A stretch of DNA of 51,077 nt from Ensifer sp. IC4062 (GCF_020193575.1 NZ_JADYVD010000054.1:1-51077); one strand, 5' to 3'. Numbered from the stretch's first letter, positions 1 through 9,070 are shown. Program-made: numbers and translations. The notes: generated by a model not told the origin, from the sequence alone.

Positions 1-1058
1 GGGGGAGCTCGATGGGTGCGGCGGCTCGCACCAGACCCTCGGCGCCGGCAACACCGACAAAATGCGCCCGGTCCACGATCCGTTGTCGTCGTCCATCGCA
101 CAGGGCATGATCGGCCACCACCTGGCCCGCATGCCGGATGATGACGCGACCCGCCAACACCACGACCTGAACACTCTCGCCGATCAGGCGCCAGGGCACC
201 GAGTAGCTGTTGGTGTCGAGGTCGATCGCGCAATCGGCTTGAACCTTGCGAACCAGATCCCGCAATTGCCCGAAGGGTGCCCGTCCGGCCAGCGGGCGCA
301 ACTCCCTGGCTTCGTCGGCAAAGCGTTCCGCCGGTTTGACACCGGTGGTGCCGTGTTCACGCTGGTCGGCAACTTCGCGTGTCCATCGATCCAGATGCGC
401 TTCAAACTCGGCCCAGCTCTCGAAGCGGCGCCCGGCGATCGCGTTCTTTTTGACGTAGCCGACCCCGCGCTCGTCCTTGCCCTTCGTTCTCGCCCGATAC
501 GGTGCGCAGGCCCGCGGCGTGAAGCCCCAATAACGGGCAAAGGCATGCAGTCGCGCGTTGAATCTCACCTCCCGCGTCACCGCATCATGATGCTCGACCA
601 GGGCCTTCGCATTGTCGATCAGCACTTCCGCCGGAACCCCGCCGAACCGCAGGAAAGCGCCTTCCATGCCTTCAAACCAGTCTGCCTGGCGCTCCCTGAG
701 TGACGCGCGAGCATGCATCCGCCGCGAATAACCCAGCGTCCCCACGAACAGGTGAATCCGAACCCGCTCGTCGCCGATCCACACCTTCGTGTCACCGAAG
801 TCGATCTGCATCTGATGGCCCGGCGCCGTCTCAAAGCGGACCGTCGCCCGCTTCTGTGCCTTTAGCTCTCGCCGCCACTGCCGTACGCGAAGCTCCACAG
901 AACGCAGACCGATGACAATTCCGTGCTCGCTCGCCAACTCTTGGCGGATCACATCTGCATTACCGTCATGCCGGAAAAAGCGCTCGCGAAGCCAATCATC
1001 AAGCCCGTCGAACGCACTGCGCCGGGCAGGCTTGACGTGCTCCCCTGATTGTCCGCGT

Positions 1059-1880
1059 TTATAAGTTAGCTCTGTTCAGGTTTTGGCCCTGTCTGGACCG
1101 GGTTGCAAACTCATAAGGGGTCAAGCCGTCGAGGCTCGTATGCGGGCGGTTCAGGTTATAGTCGTTTCTCCAGTCTTCGATAATCTCCCTCGCATGGCGG
1201 TAGCTGGTAAAGAGGTGCTCGTTGAGGCATTCGTCGCGCAAGCGTCCGTTGAAACTCTCCACGAAGCCGTTTTGCATTGGCTTGCCCGGCGCGATGTAAT
1301 GCCACTCGACAGCATGATCCTGCTGCCATTTGAGGATGGCGTTCGAGGTCAGCTCGGTTCCGTTATCCGACACGATCATGCAGGGATAGCCCGTGCTGAG
1401 CGCGATCCTGTCCAGTTCACGCCCGACACGCTCGCCGGACAGCGAGTTGTCGACCACGGTGGCAAGGCACTCGCGACTGAAGTCATCGAGGACGCAAAGG
1501 ACACGAAAGCGCCTGCCGTCGACCAGCGCATCCGAGACGAAGTCCAGGCTCCAGCGCTGGTTCGGTCCCTGCGGGACTGCCATCGGCGCTCGCGTTCCCA
1601 GCGCCCTTTTGCGGCCGCCGCGCTTGCGCACGGTCAGCCGCTCCTCCTTGTAGAGCCGGTAGAGCCTCTTCCAGTTGATCTCGACGCCTTCCCGCTTCAG
1701 CAGGATATGCAGGCGACGATAGCCGAAGCGGCGTCTCTCGCTGGCCAGCTCTCGCAGCCGCGCCCGGATGGCAGCATCATCGCCGCGCATCGACCGATAC
1801 CGGAAGACGCGCGGATCGATGTCCACCAGGCCGCAGGCGCGGCGCTGCGAATAGCCTTTCTCCTTCATGGCCCAGTTCAC
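1059..1880 (-). CDS. IS3-family transposase OrfB (DDE integrase domain)
   Basis: Catalytic half of the IS407-group transposase, 273 aa. It has an HTH_21-type N-terminal segment (SQRRACGLVDIDPRVFRYRS) followed by the rve integrase core. The acidic triad is visible: Asp in WSLDFVSDAL, Asp in IVSDNGTELTS and Glu in NGFVESFNGRLRDECL. The C-terminal NLNRPHTSLDGLTPYEF is characteristic of the group. It is probably made as an OrfAB fusion by -1 frameshifting on the A-rich tract GGAAAAAACTTC at the end of orfA, as in other IS3 elements. Separate initiation at 1880 is less likely to give active enzyme. No lesions seen. Confidence 0.92.
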   Translation of the reverse strand: MNWAMKEKGYSQRRACGLVDIDPRVFRYRSMRGDDAAIRARLRELASERRRFGYRRLHILLKREGVEINWKRLYRLYKEERLTVRKRGGRKRALGTRAPMAVPQGPNQRWSLDFVSDALVDGRRFRVLCVLDDFSRECLATVVDNSLSGERVGRELDRIALSTGYPCMIVSDNGTELTSNAILKWQQDHAVEWHYIAPGKPMQNGFVESFNGRLRDECLNEHLFTSYRHAREIIEDWRNDYNLNRPHTSLDGLTPYEFATRSRQGQNLNRANL

Positions 1881-1903
1881 GGCATTCCTCCTTGAGCCGG
1901 GCT

Positions 1904-2170
1904 TCAGAAGTTTTTTCCGAGCATCTCCTTCAGCGTCGATACATCGAGCATCGCGTCGGCCAGGAGGCGCTTCAACTTGGCATTCTCATCCTCAAGAGCC
2001 TTCAGCCGCTTCGCCTCTGGCACGTCCATGCCGCCATACTTCGAGCGCCACTTGTAGAAGGTCGCATCGCTGACACCGTATTTGCGGCACAGCTCAACAG
2101 CCGATAACCCGGCCTGGTGCTCCTTCAAAATGCCGATGATCTGCTCGTCGCTGAAACGGGATCGCTTCAT
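1904..2170 (-). CDS. IS3-family OrfA (HTH DNA-binding subunit)
   Basis: An 88-aa helix-turn-helix protein of the IS407 group. It has MKRSRFSDEQIIGILKEHQ, the recognition helix region LCRKYGVSDATFYKWRSKYGG and a leucine-rich coiled coil (LKALEDENAKLKRLLADAML) used for multimerisation. It supplies the N-terminal DNA-binding part of the transposase. The end of the gene contains an A6 run, a likely -1 frameshift site leading into orfB. Intact. Confidence 0.9.
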   Translation of the reverse strand: MKRSRFSDEQIIGILKEHQAGLSAVELCRKYGVSDATFYKWRSKYGGMDVPEAKRLKALEDENAKLKRLLADAMLDVSTLKEMLGKNF

Positions 2171-2513
2171 TCTCTGTCTCCATCTCCGGAGAACAGACTA
2201 ACCTCAAACCGAGGACATTCCAGGGGAGCACGTCAGGCTGTTTAAACGGTGCAGCTCCGCCCTCTCGAAGATATCGGCGAACCGTATTCCGCGCGCATCC
2301 AAATTCCCTCGATAAACGTTTACTACCCCAACCAAGCTCGTGCAGCCGCAGCATTGCCACCACCTCATCAGCCTGAAGCATATCCCCGCCCTGCATCGTT
2401 CGCGACAATGCAGGATGCGATAAAATCGCGCTCGTCATCCATCACTCCTCGTTTTGACACGAGGGGTCAGTTCTTCGCTTCGTTAGGGGGTCAGTTTTTC
2501 ATTTCGCCCGACA

Positions 2514-2977
2514 ATTGGGCGCTGTATAAGACCGAGACGGCAGGCACGCTTTCATCAGCGCCGCCGACGCGCAGCGCCGGAAACTGGTGATGGTCCTCAA
2601 TAAGTTTGGTTAGAAGACCGACGTTGTGAGCGCGCCTACTATTACTGATAGTTTATTTAACACCCGAAGTCTGCGAACTACTGAAGCAGTTTGGCCGGCG
2701 GTACGATACCCAAACAGGTGCAATAGGGCGAGGTATCCCACGATGACGTTCGCACTTGGCGTGCAAGAAGCTCAGCCGCATAGAAACGTCTGCCAAACCA
2801 CGTGGGTCTCGCTTTGATTCCCATGTACGACGACTTCTAATACTGGCATGCCTCAAAAAGGAGGTTTTTTCCGCGATTCATGGCCGAAACATTCGCCGAC
2901 TTGTTGAGTTGAATATTTGCGCTCGTAAACGCTTCAATGAGCGTGCCTGATCCAGCTACCGTGCATGAGGTTGAGAA
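2514..2977. other. 464-nt stretch with no recognisable gene
   Basis: Lies between the IS21 terminus and the formyltransferase gene. I see no convincing coding frame on either strand. It must contain the promoter of the downstream gene, but no clear -35/-10 pair stands out. A GAGG lies about 10 nt before the ATG at 2978. Confidence 0.5.
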
Positions 2978-3802
2978 ATGCCTATCTTGAGTGACGGACT
3001 CGTTTTTGCCGGAACGCGAGGAATTGCCAGCCGCTGCATGCAGTTTATCATCGAGACTTGCGGCAAAAAAGTGGTCTCGGCAATCCTCGGTGCACCACGA
3101 AATGAGAAAACCTGGTGGAGCAACGAAACCGGCACAGAGCTTTGGCAAATCGCGGATAGACACGGTATCCCCTACTTAGAGTCAATGAACGACATTACGG
3201 CTTACGGAGGCTTTCTCGTAAGCGTGATTTGGCACCGAATTTTCCCCGTCGATATCCTTTCACGATTTAGTCGAGGGGGAATCAATGTTCACCCGGCTCC
3301 ACTGCCCGAATATCGGGGCAGCTTTGCGCGAACGCATGCAATACTTAACGGCGATACAGACTTCGGAGTGACCGTTCACTACCTCTCGGAGCAACTTGAT
3401 GAAGGAGACATCATCGGTGAGTTGCGGTTCCCTATCCTCCCTTCGGAAACAGCTTTCTGCCTTGACACTAGAACGCAACATTATGGATACGCGCTCTTCT
3501 GCGAGACTTGGCTGCGTCTATTGGATGGATCCACTGCGCCGCAGTCCCAAGCCGAGCGCATAACCCGAGGTAAACGACAGGCCCGTCTCTACACGGAGCT
3601 CATGACCGCCGAACTCTTGACGTCGGAGGATGTTTCGCGGACCGCAGAACAACTCGAGCGGCTTTATCGCGCTTTGTATCTTCCCCCCCTCATCGTTCCT
3701 CCTAAGTGGCTCGTTGAAAGGATTCGGCCGAAGAAACTGCTTGTGAGCGTCGGCGACTTTATCCACTGCGGCCGTGCTGAGTTGCTGCTCCCAAGGGCGT
3801 GA
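2978..3802 (+). CDS. Formyltransferase-fold enzyme (10-formyl-THF-dependent transferase family)
   Basis: A 274-aa protein whose central part is a formyl_transf_N domain, the fold of GART, methionyl-tRNA formyltransferase and sugar N-formyltransferases. The catalytic Asn-His-Asp triad is visible: N103 and H105 in GGINVHPAPLPEYRG, and D144 in LDEGDIIGE. The family normally moves a formyl group from N10-formyltetrahydrofolate to an amine. The C-terminal ~100 residues (LLTSEDVSRTAEQLERLYRAL onward) resemble no C-terminal domain I know, and a tRNA-binding OB domain is absent, so this is unlikely to be the housekeeping fmt. It is convergent with a formamide-hydrolase-type gene 76 nt away, which makes formyl-group chemistry a plausible common theme. 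The acceptor is unknown. Confidence 0.75.
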   Translation: MPILSDGLVFAGTRGIASRCMQFIIETCGKKVVSAILGAPRNEKTWWSNETGTELWQIADRHGIPYLESMNDITAYGGFLVSVIWHRIFPVDILSRFSRGGINVHPAPLPEYRGSFARTHAILNGDTDFGVTVHYLSEQLDEGDIIGELRFPILPSETAFCLDTRTQHYGYALFCETWLRLLDGSTAPQSQAERITRGKRQARLYTELMTAELLTSEDVSRTAEQLERLYRALYLPPLIVPPKWLVERIRPKKLLVSVGDFIHCGRAELLLPRA

Positions 3803-3878
3803 GCAGACCACTCCAGAATCCACGCCAACTATTGGAACACATATCTTTGAGACCCTGCGGTGCCATCTCTTTCGACGG

Positions 3879-6086
3879 TCAGACTGACGCACGACTGAAC
3901 CGGCGCACAACGTTCTCGACTATGCGCGAAACCGGTCCCTCAAATCCGTCCCTCCAAAGGCTCCCACAAAAGGTGATAGATCCCACAGAAAAGACTTGTC
4001 CACCACCAGGAATTTCGAAGTAAACCATCTCGGCCCCGAACTGCGGGGCTTCTGCAGGCACAATATGGGGCGGATCACCCTCAAGGGTGTCGCGACGCAA
4101 AATGAGTTCTTCAGGGACCAATTCGACGGAAGCTGGTTCGTCTTCCGATCGCGCAAGTATCACTGCATTGTCAGGTGTCCCGAGCGCGGGATCTGAGCGG
4201 TCGAGTTCGTAGCCTGCAGCGCCGCCACCAGAAAGGCCGTAGTCGCCGAAGGTGTCTTCTTCCACTCCGTCGAATATCCAAGCGTGAGGCTGTTCGTAGG
4301 ATGCGGGCAAGCGGCGAAAATGTGTGCCTTCGAAATCGCCCTGTCCAACAAAACCGATCCCGACGAGCATCTGTGGCGGACGGCGGTTGCGCCGCCACAG
4401 CCCGCCCAACTGGCCATCGAGCGCATGAAAATATTCGCCCGGCTCAGCAGCCCACAGACGGATGCCGCCCTCGGCGCGCCTGAGTTCTAAAATATGCGGC
4501 ATCTTCTTATCGCGCGCCATACGCCAATAGAAGCCGTTGCCACCCAAATACGCAAGGTTTCCACCATTTTGCGTATATGCCCGCAAAGCATCGAGGGTCC
4601 CAAGTGTGTGATACTCGGGATGCGAACCCGTCAATACGGTTCGGTAAGGGGTGAGTAGAGCCACACCTTCGTCGTCTAGATCTTCATCGGTAACGATGTC
4701 GAAGTAAATGCCTTTATCCTCAAGCCAAGCGAGGATGTGTGAGTCTGCTGGGTAATGCCGCAGTCCTGAACCCCGTTTATCATTGATGGATATGAACCCG
4801 GGCCTCATGGTTAGCATTGGACGGAGACGCGAAGTGAAAGCGATCCCGCTTCCGTCGCGATGATGGTTGTAGGTTGAGGCTCCATACTCCGGATGTTGAT
4901 CAGGATTGTGAGGATAGGCCCCCCATTGCCTGACCCGCTCTAGAAAGGCACCATCGGCTTGACCGCGTCGATCATTTGCGTAGGCCTGGTATGTGAATGT
5001 CGGCGCGAGAAACGCCACCGGCGCGAAAGGACCTTGGCGTTTTGGTAGTACATAAAACGGAAGCCAGTCCTCACCATCACTGCAGGTCAGGTGAAACGCG
5101 TATGCACCGCTATGCATGCTTTCAGGGACAGTCCAAGTGAAGTCTGGCTGCCATCGGCAGTCTTCGAGATCGTCGTCGTGAAAATGGATCGCGCCGTAAT
5201 CGTGTGGCGCATTGCGCCAGCACACTTCACCTCCGCTCCATTTCGCGCCGACCACGGCGCGCGTTGGCTGATTCACTACCCGCCCATGATGCTTACTCGG
5301 ACCTACATCGACAACCTCGGAACCTCCAATCCCGTGCGAGAAATCCCAAGCGGAGAGAATCTCACCACCGAGGTGGTCCAGATCCGAAAGCGGGTTGGAG
5401 AACCCTTCGAGGTATCCTTGCAAGATGGCTGGATCTTCAAGCTTGCCCGTGAAATGGCGTTGCGGGGAGAGTGCACGCTCTGCTGCGAAGAGGACTGTAC
5501 CTGAAGACGGAAGACTGACATCCGCAGCATACCCGTTAACCTGAACTGGCCCTCCGCTTGCCAACGGTTGTTGCCCGAGCCCCACCCGTCCGGAGGACGG
5601 GTCAATGGCCAGCCAGAGGCGATACCAAGTTTTCTTCTTGAGCGGGACCTCCGTTGCAAGTTTCAGAGATCCTCCAGGCCAAGTGATGGAGGCCTCCGCA
5701 CCAGAGGGGCCGACGGAAAGAACGACGGCCCTATCATCGGCCTCCTCAGACAGAACAGCAGCAGAGGGTTGGACCACGCCCGGCTGAACCAACAGCGTCC
5801 ATGTACATGCAATATGCGGACTCCGCACGGGCCCGCTCTCAATGATGCCATACGAGCCGAGCCTGACCTCCTTCCGGTGCCCTTCATGACTCCGATCGAG
5901 GAGATGAGACAAGTCCTCAAAACGCATTCCCGGGCCGTGCGGATTTGGATCTGCGCTGATAACGCGCACGAGACGAGTGCGATAAGGGCCCGGCGTCGCT
6001 AGACTCACATGGGCCACGAAGGTTTCCCCTGGACGGTGGGAGAAGCGGTCAAGATAGCCGGTGATCGGGATTTCTGATACGCTCAT
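3879..6086 (-). CDS. N,N-dimethylformamidase-like large subunit (mononuclear iron amidohydrolase)
   Basis: 735 aa from the ATG at 6086, chosen over the in-frame ATG at 6146 because AGAGG sits just upstream and MSVSEIPITGYLDRFSHRPGE matches a family-type beginning. It resembles the large (beta) subunit of dimethylformamidase, which hydrolyses DMF to formate and dimethylamine and is about 760 aa. The known active site (two Tyr and a Glu binding Fe, plus a His and a second Glu) appears conserved: Y366 in LAPTFTYQAYAND, Y406 in GASTYNHHRDG, H489 and E491 in TGSHPEYHT, and E627 in AGYELDRSDP. The spacing fits the family. The N-terminal third has a lectin-like beta domain (LKLATEVPLKKKTWYRLWLA). 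There is no small-subunit gene (about 130 aa) next to it. Real substrate uncertain; other formamides or amides are possible. Confidence 0.82.
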   Translation of the reverse strand: MSVSEIPITGYLDRFSHRPGETFVAHVSLATPGPYRTRLVRVISADPNPHGPGMRFEDLSHLLDRSHEGHRKEVRLGSYGIIESGPVRSPHIACTWTLLVQPGVVQPSAAVLSEEADDRAVVLSVGPSGAEASITWPGGSLKLATEVPLKKKTWYRLWLAIDPSSGRVGLGQQPLASGGPVQVNGYAADVSLPSSGTVLFAAERALSPQRHFTGKLEDPAILQGYLEGFSNPLSDLDHLGGEILSAWDFSHGIGGSEVVDVGPSKHHGRVVNQPTRAVVGAKWSGGEVCWRNAPHDYGAIHFHDDDLEDCRWQPDFTWTVPESMHSGAYAFHLTCSDGEDWLPFYVLPKRQGPFAPVAFLAPTFTYQAYANDRRGQADGAFLERVRQWGAYPHNPDQHPEYGASTYNHHRDGSGIAFTSRLRPMLTMRPGFISINDKRGSGLRHYPADSHILAWLEDKGIYFDIVTDEDLDDEGVALLTPYRTVLTGSHPEYHTLGTLDALRAYTQNGGNLAYLGGNGFYWRMARDKKMPHILELRRAEGGIRLWAAEPGEYFHALDGQLGGLWRRNRRPPQMLVGIGFVGQGDFEGTHFRRLPASYEQPHAWIFDGVEEDTFGDYGLSGGGAAGYELDRSDPALGTPDNAVILARSEDEPASVELVPEELILRRDTLEGDPPHIVPAEAPQFGAEMVYFEIPGGGQVFSVGSITFCGSLWRDGFEGPVSRIVENVVRRFSRASV

Positions 6087-6289
6087 GTTCTCTAAGCCTC
6101 TGTAATGATGGGTAAGGCTGTCCGCACCTTCGGTCCAGAACTCCAACTCGGTGTAGCAAAATTACCCCGACACCCAGTCCTGAATTCCAACATGCCGCGT
6201 CTGAACATATCGAGAAAAGATCAGAACTCCGCGCAGATTTGCTGCGAGTTTCTTGGCGCATGCGCCGGTTTTTCCCACGGCGACTTAAA

Positions 6290-6531
6290 AGTATTCGGGC
6301 AGGCGTTTGTAACGGGATATCGAGCGCATGGTGCTGCTGGCCGACCACGTAGGCGGCGGTATAAAGCTTGCCGTTCTTCTCAGAGACAGCAATGACTTTC
6401 CAAAATAACTGCGGAATCAGAATCCCTCTGTGCGCTACTTCATCCGTGCGGAAAAGCGGCCCAGAGAAGACAGCCGCCCAAACATCTTCGTCGTCCGTGT
6501 TGTAGAGCAGGAAGTTCTCTAGACCCTGCAC
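6290..6531 (-). pseudogene. Fragment of a DNA/RNA non-specific endonuclease (NUC1/EndoG type)
   Basis: About 80 residues resembling the C-terminal part of the NUC/endonuclease-G family: GLENFLLYNTDDEDVWAAVF, SGPLFRTDE, RGILIPQLFWKVIAV and NGKLYTAAYVVGQ. The catalytic DRGH region, which lies N-terminal in the family, is not found upstream, where unrelated Liv fragments sit. Homology fades after VGQQHHALDI. A truncated relic with no plausible function. It lies upstream of, and on the same strand as, the dimethylformamidase-like gene. Confidence 0.6.
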
Positions 6532-6547
6532 AGATCGGCGTCATCGG

Positions 6548-6785
6548 TGAAGCGCCGGCGCTCTTCCCGAGGCTCGCCGAGCGCGCGTCGCAACTCGCCA
6601 AAACGCTGTCCGGCGGCGAGCGGCAGATTTTTTCGATCGAGTGCGCGTTGATGTGCGCACTGCGCCTGCTCATGTTCGACGAGCCGGCGCTCGGCCTGTC
6701 GCCCGCCTCAAAGAGGAACTCGCCACAGCGGTCGCGGAGATCTCACCACGCGGCGTTCCCCTCATCGTGGTGGAACAAGGGGTCT
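6548..6785 (+). pseudogene. Relic of branched-chain amino-acid ABC transporter ATPase (LivF type)
   Basis: Contains the C-terminal half of a LivF-like ATPase: LFPRLAERASQLAKTLSGG (ABC signature), a Walker B block RLLMFDEPALGLSPA and, in a different frame, GVPLIVVEQG. The Walker A half is absent and a frameshift lies near 6705. It is followed directly by LivH- and LivM-like remnants on the same strand, so this was part of a liv operon that has decayed. Confidence 0.75.
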
Positions 6786-6829
6786 CGTCGGCATCGTGAT
6801 CGAGCGCCTCGTCACCCGACCGTCTATGC

Positions 6830-7390
6830 GAACCGCAACATGCTGCTGGTCACCACCATGACGCTTGCGGTCACCATCATCGTCGAGCGCGGCGGCCGAT
6901 GATCTGGGGCCACGCCTCAAGCAGCTTCGACGCCTGGTCGACGGAGAAATCAACCTCTTCGGCAGCGCGATATCGGCACATGAAGCGATGCTGGTAGTCA
7001 TCGCCCCGCTGATCCTGATCGGGCTCTGGCGGTTCACGATTTTGAGCAAAGTCGGACGCAGCCTGCGCGCCGTCGGGCAAAACTAGAATTCAGCGGCGCT
7101 CATCGGCATCGGCGTCCCCAATGCCTTTGCGCGGCCTTCGGCGTTTCGGGTGGGCTTGCAGGCCTCAACGGCGCGCTGCTCGGTTCGATCCGCTTCATCA
7201 CGCGGGCTATGGGAACCGAACCGCTTACCAAAGCGATGATCGTGGTTACCTTCGGCGGGTTGGGCGGTCTCGGCTCAACAGCCAGTGCCGCATTCCTTGC
7301 GCTCCCGGGTCGGTCCCTACTGATCGCCTTGCGCGCTCTTCCTGCTGATGATCTTGGTCCTGCTACTCAGGTCGAACGGGATATTCGGAG
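6830..7390 (+). pseudogene. Relic of branched-chain amino-acid ABC permease (LivH type)
   Basis: Membrane-permease fragments in several frames: MLLVTTMTLAVTIIVE, then LVDGEINLFGSAISAHEAML, LIGLWRFTILSKVGRSLRAV, and later MGTEPLTKAMIVVTFGGLGG. The last is the conserved MGTEPL(I/L)KAFIVV..GGLGS block of LivH proteins. Frameshifts and a stop (TAG near 7084) break it, and the N-terminal half is missing. Non-functional. Confidence 0.75.
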
Positions 7391-7398
7391 CAAAGTCA

Positions 7399-7833
7399 TG
7401 AGTACCCGAATCCTTCTCCTGCTGCTTGTGCTCTTCGCCGTTCTTGCCTCGGTGCCCCAGGTCGTTTCGACGGCTATGTCAGGCATCTATTCATCATCGC
7501 CTTCATCTACGCGATCATCGCGTCGAACTGGAATCTCAGGCTTGGTCACTGCGGCATCTTCAACTTCGGGCATCTGACTTTCTTCGGCATCCGGGTCTAC
7601 ACCGCCGCCGTCCTGACAAAAACCGGCGGCGTCAACCCCTGGCTCGCCATTCCGGTCGGCGGCGCTCGCACTCACCTTCGCCAGCGACGCGATGGCAGGA
7701 ATCAGCGGGGTTTGAGGATGCTCGCCACATCGTGATTGCCGTAGCAATCCTTGTGCTGCGTCTCGCTCCAGGAGGCCTCATCCAGATTTTCGAGCAGCTT
7801 TTGGTCAGTGTGGAAGAGCGGCAAACGATCTGA
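7399..7833 (+). pseudogene. Relic of branched-chain amino-acid ABC permease (LivM type)
   Basis: Begins MSTRILLLLLVLFAVLASVP. After a frameshift it continues YVRHLFIIAFIYAIIASNWN, LRLGHCGIFNFGHLTFFG, VYTAAVLTKTGGVNPWLA, which is the N-terminal LivM pattern (..GYAGQLSFGHAAFFGIGAY..). An internal deletion joins it to a C-terminal-like VIAVAILVLRLAPGGLIQ. About a third of normal length and frameshifted, so dead. With the two preceding relics it preserves the order F-H-M. Confidence 0.72.
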
Positions 7834-8400
7834 CAGCGCCGAGCCGAGAAGGTGTGCCAGCGTTAAGTGTTGCCCCGACCCACCTGAGGACGTCACTCTC
7901 GGGCCGGCGTCTCGATGAGTGAGCGTCACGGGCGGGGATTGTGAAAAGAAGATCGCGCGGGCCCGTGGTGCCATTGACGTTAACGCTCGCGATCTTCATC
8001 CTGGTCTTGCCGTCGCCCCGGTCGCCCTCGCCGGTTTGGCCGCGTGCTTAGCGTCCCGGGCGGCGGTCGGCGGAAAGCAATCGATCGACATTGACGCTCT
8101 CCGTGAAACGTTCCGCTCAACTCGGCCAACGCAGCGGCAGTCCGTGCCGGTTTCGAACAGTTCACGCTTAATCGTTGGTGTCTCGTCACGGTTAAACGAC
8201 ACCAAAACGCACGCGACGACCAAAATATAACCACGGGATGCCTCTTCACCCCGTCATAGTGTGGTGGAAACTGGGTGAGGACGTGAGTCCGTCCAGCCAG
8301 CCGGTCAAGCTCAAGGCTCGCCGGCACCGCCCTCACCGGCGAAAACTCGCGCGATGACGTGCGCCTGGATCGCTTCCTTCCATGGCTAGAGCAACGGACT
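7834..8400. other. 567-nt stretch without a recognisable gene
   Basis: Lies between the Liv relics and the IS630-type element. Only short unrelated frames are seen. Given the decayed neighbours it is probably degraded DNA; I cannot identify its origin. Confidence 0.5.
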
Positions 8401-8401
8401 T

Positions 8402-9070
8402 TCAAGTGAATCCATATCCTGCGGCGTTGAAGTAGTTTCTGCATTCGGCTGGAGAGAACAGGGTGCAGATGTCGCCGATGGCTTTCCAGAGGGCGTCGAT
8501 GCTGCGGACAGCCTTTGCTCGCAGATGCGCTTTCAGCTTGGCGAAGGCCATTTCGATCGGATTGAGATCAGGGCTGTAGGGCGGCAGGAAGAGCAGCCAG
8601 GCGCCCTTGGCGCGGACCATCTGTTCGACCTTCTGGCTCTTGTGGGCGGCCAGATTGTCGAGGATGACGACATCGCCGTGTCGCAGCGTGGGCGCGAGCT
8701 GTGTTTCGACGTAGGTCTCGAAGATGCGCCGGTTCATCGGCCGGTCGACAACGAAGGGTGCCGTCAGCCCGTCGCATCGCAAGCCGGCGATGAAGGTCTG
8801 TGTCTTCCAATGACCGAAGGGCGCCTTGCTCTTCAGGCGGCGGCCCCTGAGGCAGCGGCCGCGCAGCCGCGTCATCTTCGTCGTTGTGCCGGTTTCATCA
8901 ATAAAGACAAGGCGGTGGGGCTCAAGTCGCATCCTCGGCTGCCGCCCGGTCATCCAGGCTTGCCGGGCCTGGCGAATGTCCGGGCGATCTTGCTCGCTCG
9001 CCAGCAGCGTTTTTTTTGAAGCGGTAGCCGTTGCGGATAAACCAGCGGGAGATCGAAGCCGGATCGACAT
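8402..9070 (-). CDS. IS630-family transposase, catalytic part (OrfB)
   Basis: DDE_3 superfamily endonuclease domain. The catalytic acids are visible: Asp in RLVFIDETGTTTKM, Asp in DVVILDNLAAHKSQ and Glu in SPDLNPIEMAFAKLKAHLR. The real product probably starts in the upstream frame and enters this one at the A8 run, because the first residues here (before KKTLLASEQDRPDIRQARQ) are out of register with the family. The C-terminus ends AAGYGFT, a common IS630 ending. Confidence 0.85.
   Translation of the reverse strand: MSIRLRSPAGLSATATASKKTLLASEQDRPDIRQARQAWMTGRQPRMRLEPHRLVFIDETGTTTKMTRLRGRCLRGRRLKSKAPFGHWKTQTFIAGLRCDGLTAPFVVDRPMNRRIFETYVETQLAPTLRHGDVVILDNLAAHKSQKVEQMVRAKGAWLLFLPPYSPDLNPIEMAFAKLKAHLRAKAVRSIDALWKAIGDICTLFSPAECRNYFNAAGYGFT

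Larger units (their letters stand above)
1033..2235 (-). mobile_element. Complete IS3-family element, IS407 group (1203 bp)
   Basis: Both ends read inward as TGACGTGCTCCCCTG, followed by imperfect matching (TGTCC.CG, then GTTAG.CTGTTC). This gives inverted repeats of about 45 bp with mismatches. The element is flanked by a direct GGCT repeat (1029-1032 and 2236-2239), the 4-bp duplication typical of the IS407 group. It carries orfA (1904-2170) and orfB (1059-1880), read leftwards. Both frames look intact, so it may be a recent and still active insertion inside the older IS21 element. Confidence 0.9.
1..2438 (-). pseudogene. istA: IS21 transposase IstA, interrupted by IS407-group insertion; C-terminus beyond window
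   Basis: DDE transposase of an IS21-family element. The start at 2438 is preceded by GAGGAG. The N-terminus has a helix-turn-helix (LRLHELGWGSKRLSREFG, then RNTVRRYL). Translation stops being homologous where the IS3-family element begins at 2235 and resumes at 1032 with ARRSAFDGLDDWLRERFF. The DDE core follows on the minus strand: Asp in QMQIDFGD, Asp in AEVLIDNAKALV, Glu in TKGKDERGVGYV. Removing the insertion plus one copy of the 4-bp duplication joins FKQP to ARRS in frame. The gene was therefore intact before the insertion, and the frame is still open at position 1. As it stands it cannot make a full transposase. Confidence 0.88.
1..2513 (-). mobile_element. IS21-family element, cut by the window edge and interrupted by an IS3-family element
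   Basis: The right-hand end of an IS21-type element read leftwards. Its terminus is probably at 2513, where the minus strand begins TGTCGGGCGAAATG and then carries repeated AACTGACCCC blocks, a pattern typical of the multiple terminal repeats of IS21 elements. The transposase gene istA starts at 2438 and stays open to position 1; the helper istB would lie left of the window. An IS407-group element (1033-2235) is inserted in istA. The outer end and the target duplication of this IS21 element cannot be seen. Confidence 0.8.

Noticed and set aside
62..703. Plus-strand frame of 213 codons at the left edge
   Set aside because: Lies opposite the IstA core whose DDE residues read cleanly on the minus strand.
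1083..1895. Plus-strand frame of 270 codons opposite the IS407-group OrfB
   Set aside because: Antisense shadow; OrfB has all catalytic motifs.
2978..3802. Housekeeping methionyl-tRNA formyltransferase
   Set aside because: Lacks the C-terminal tRNA-binding domain and usual neighbours (def); only the catalytic fold matches.
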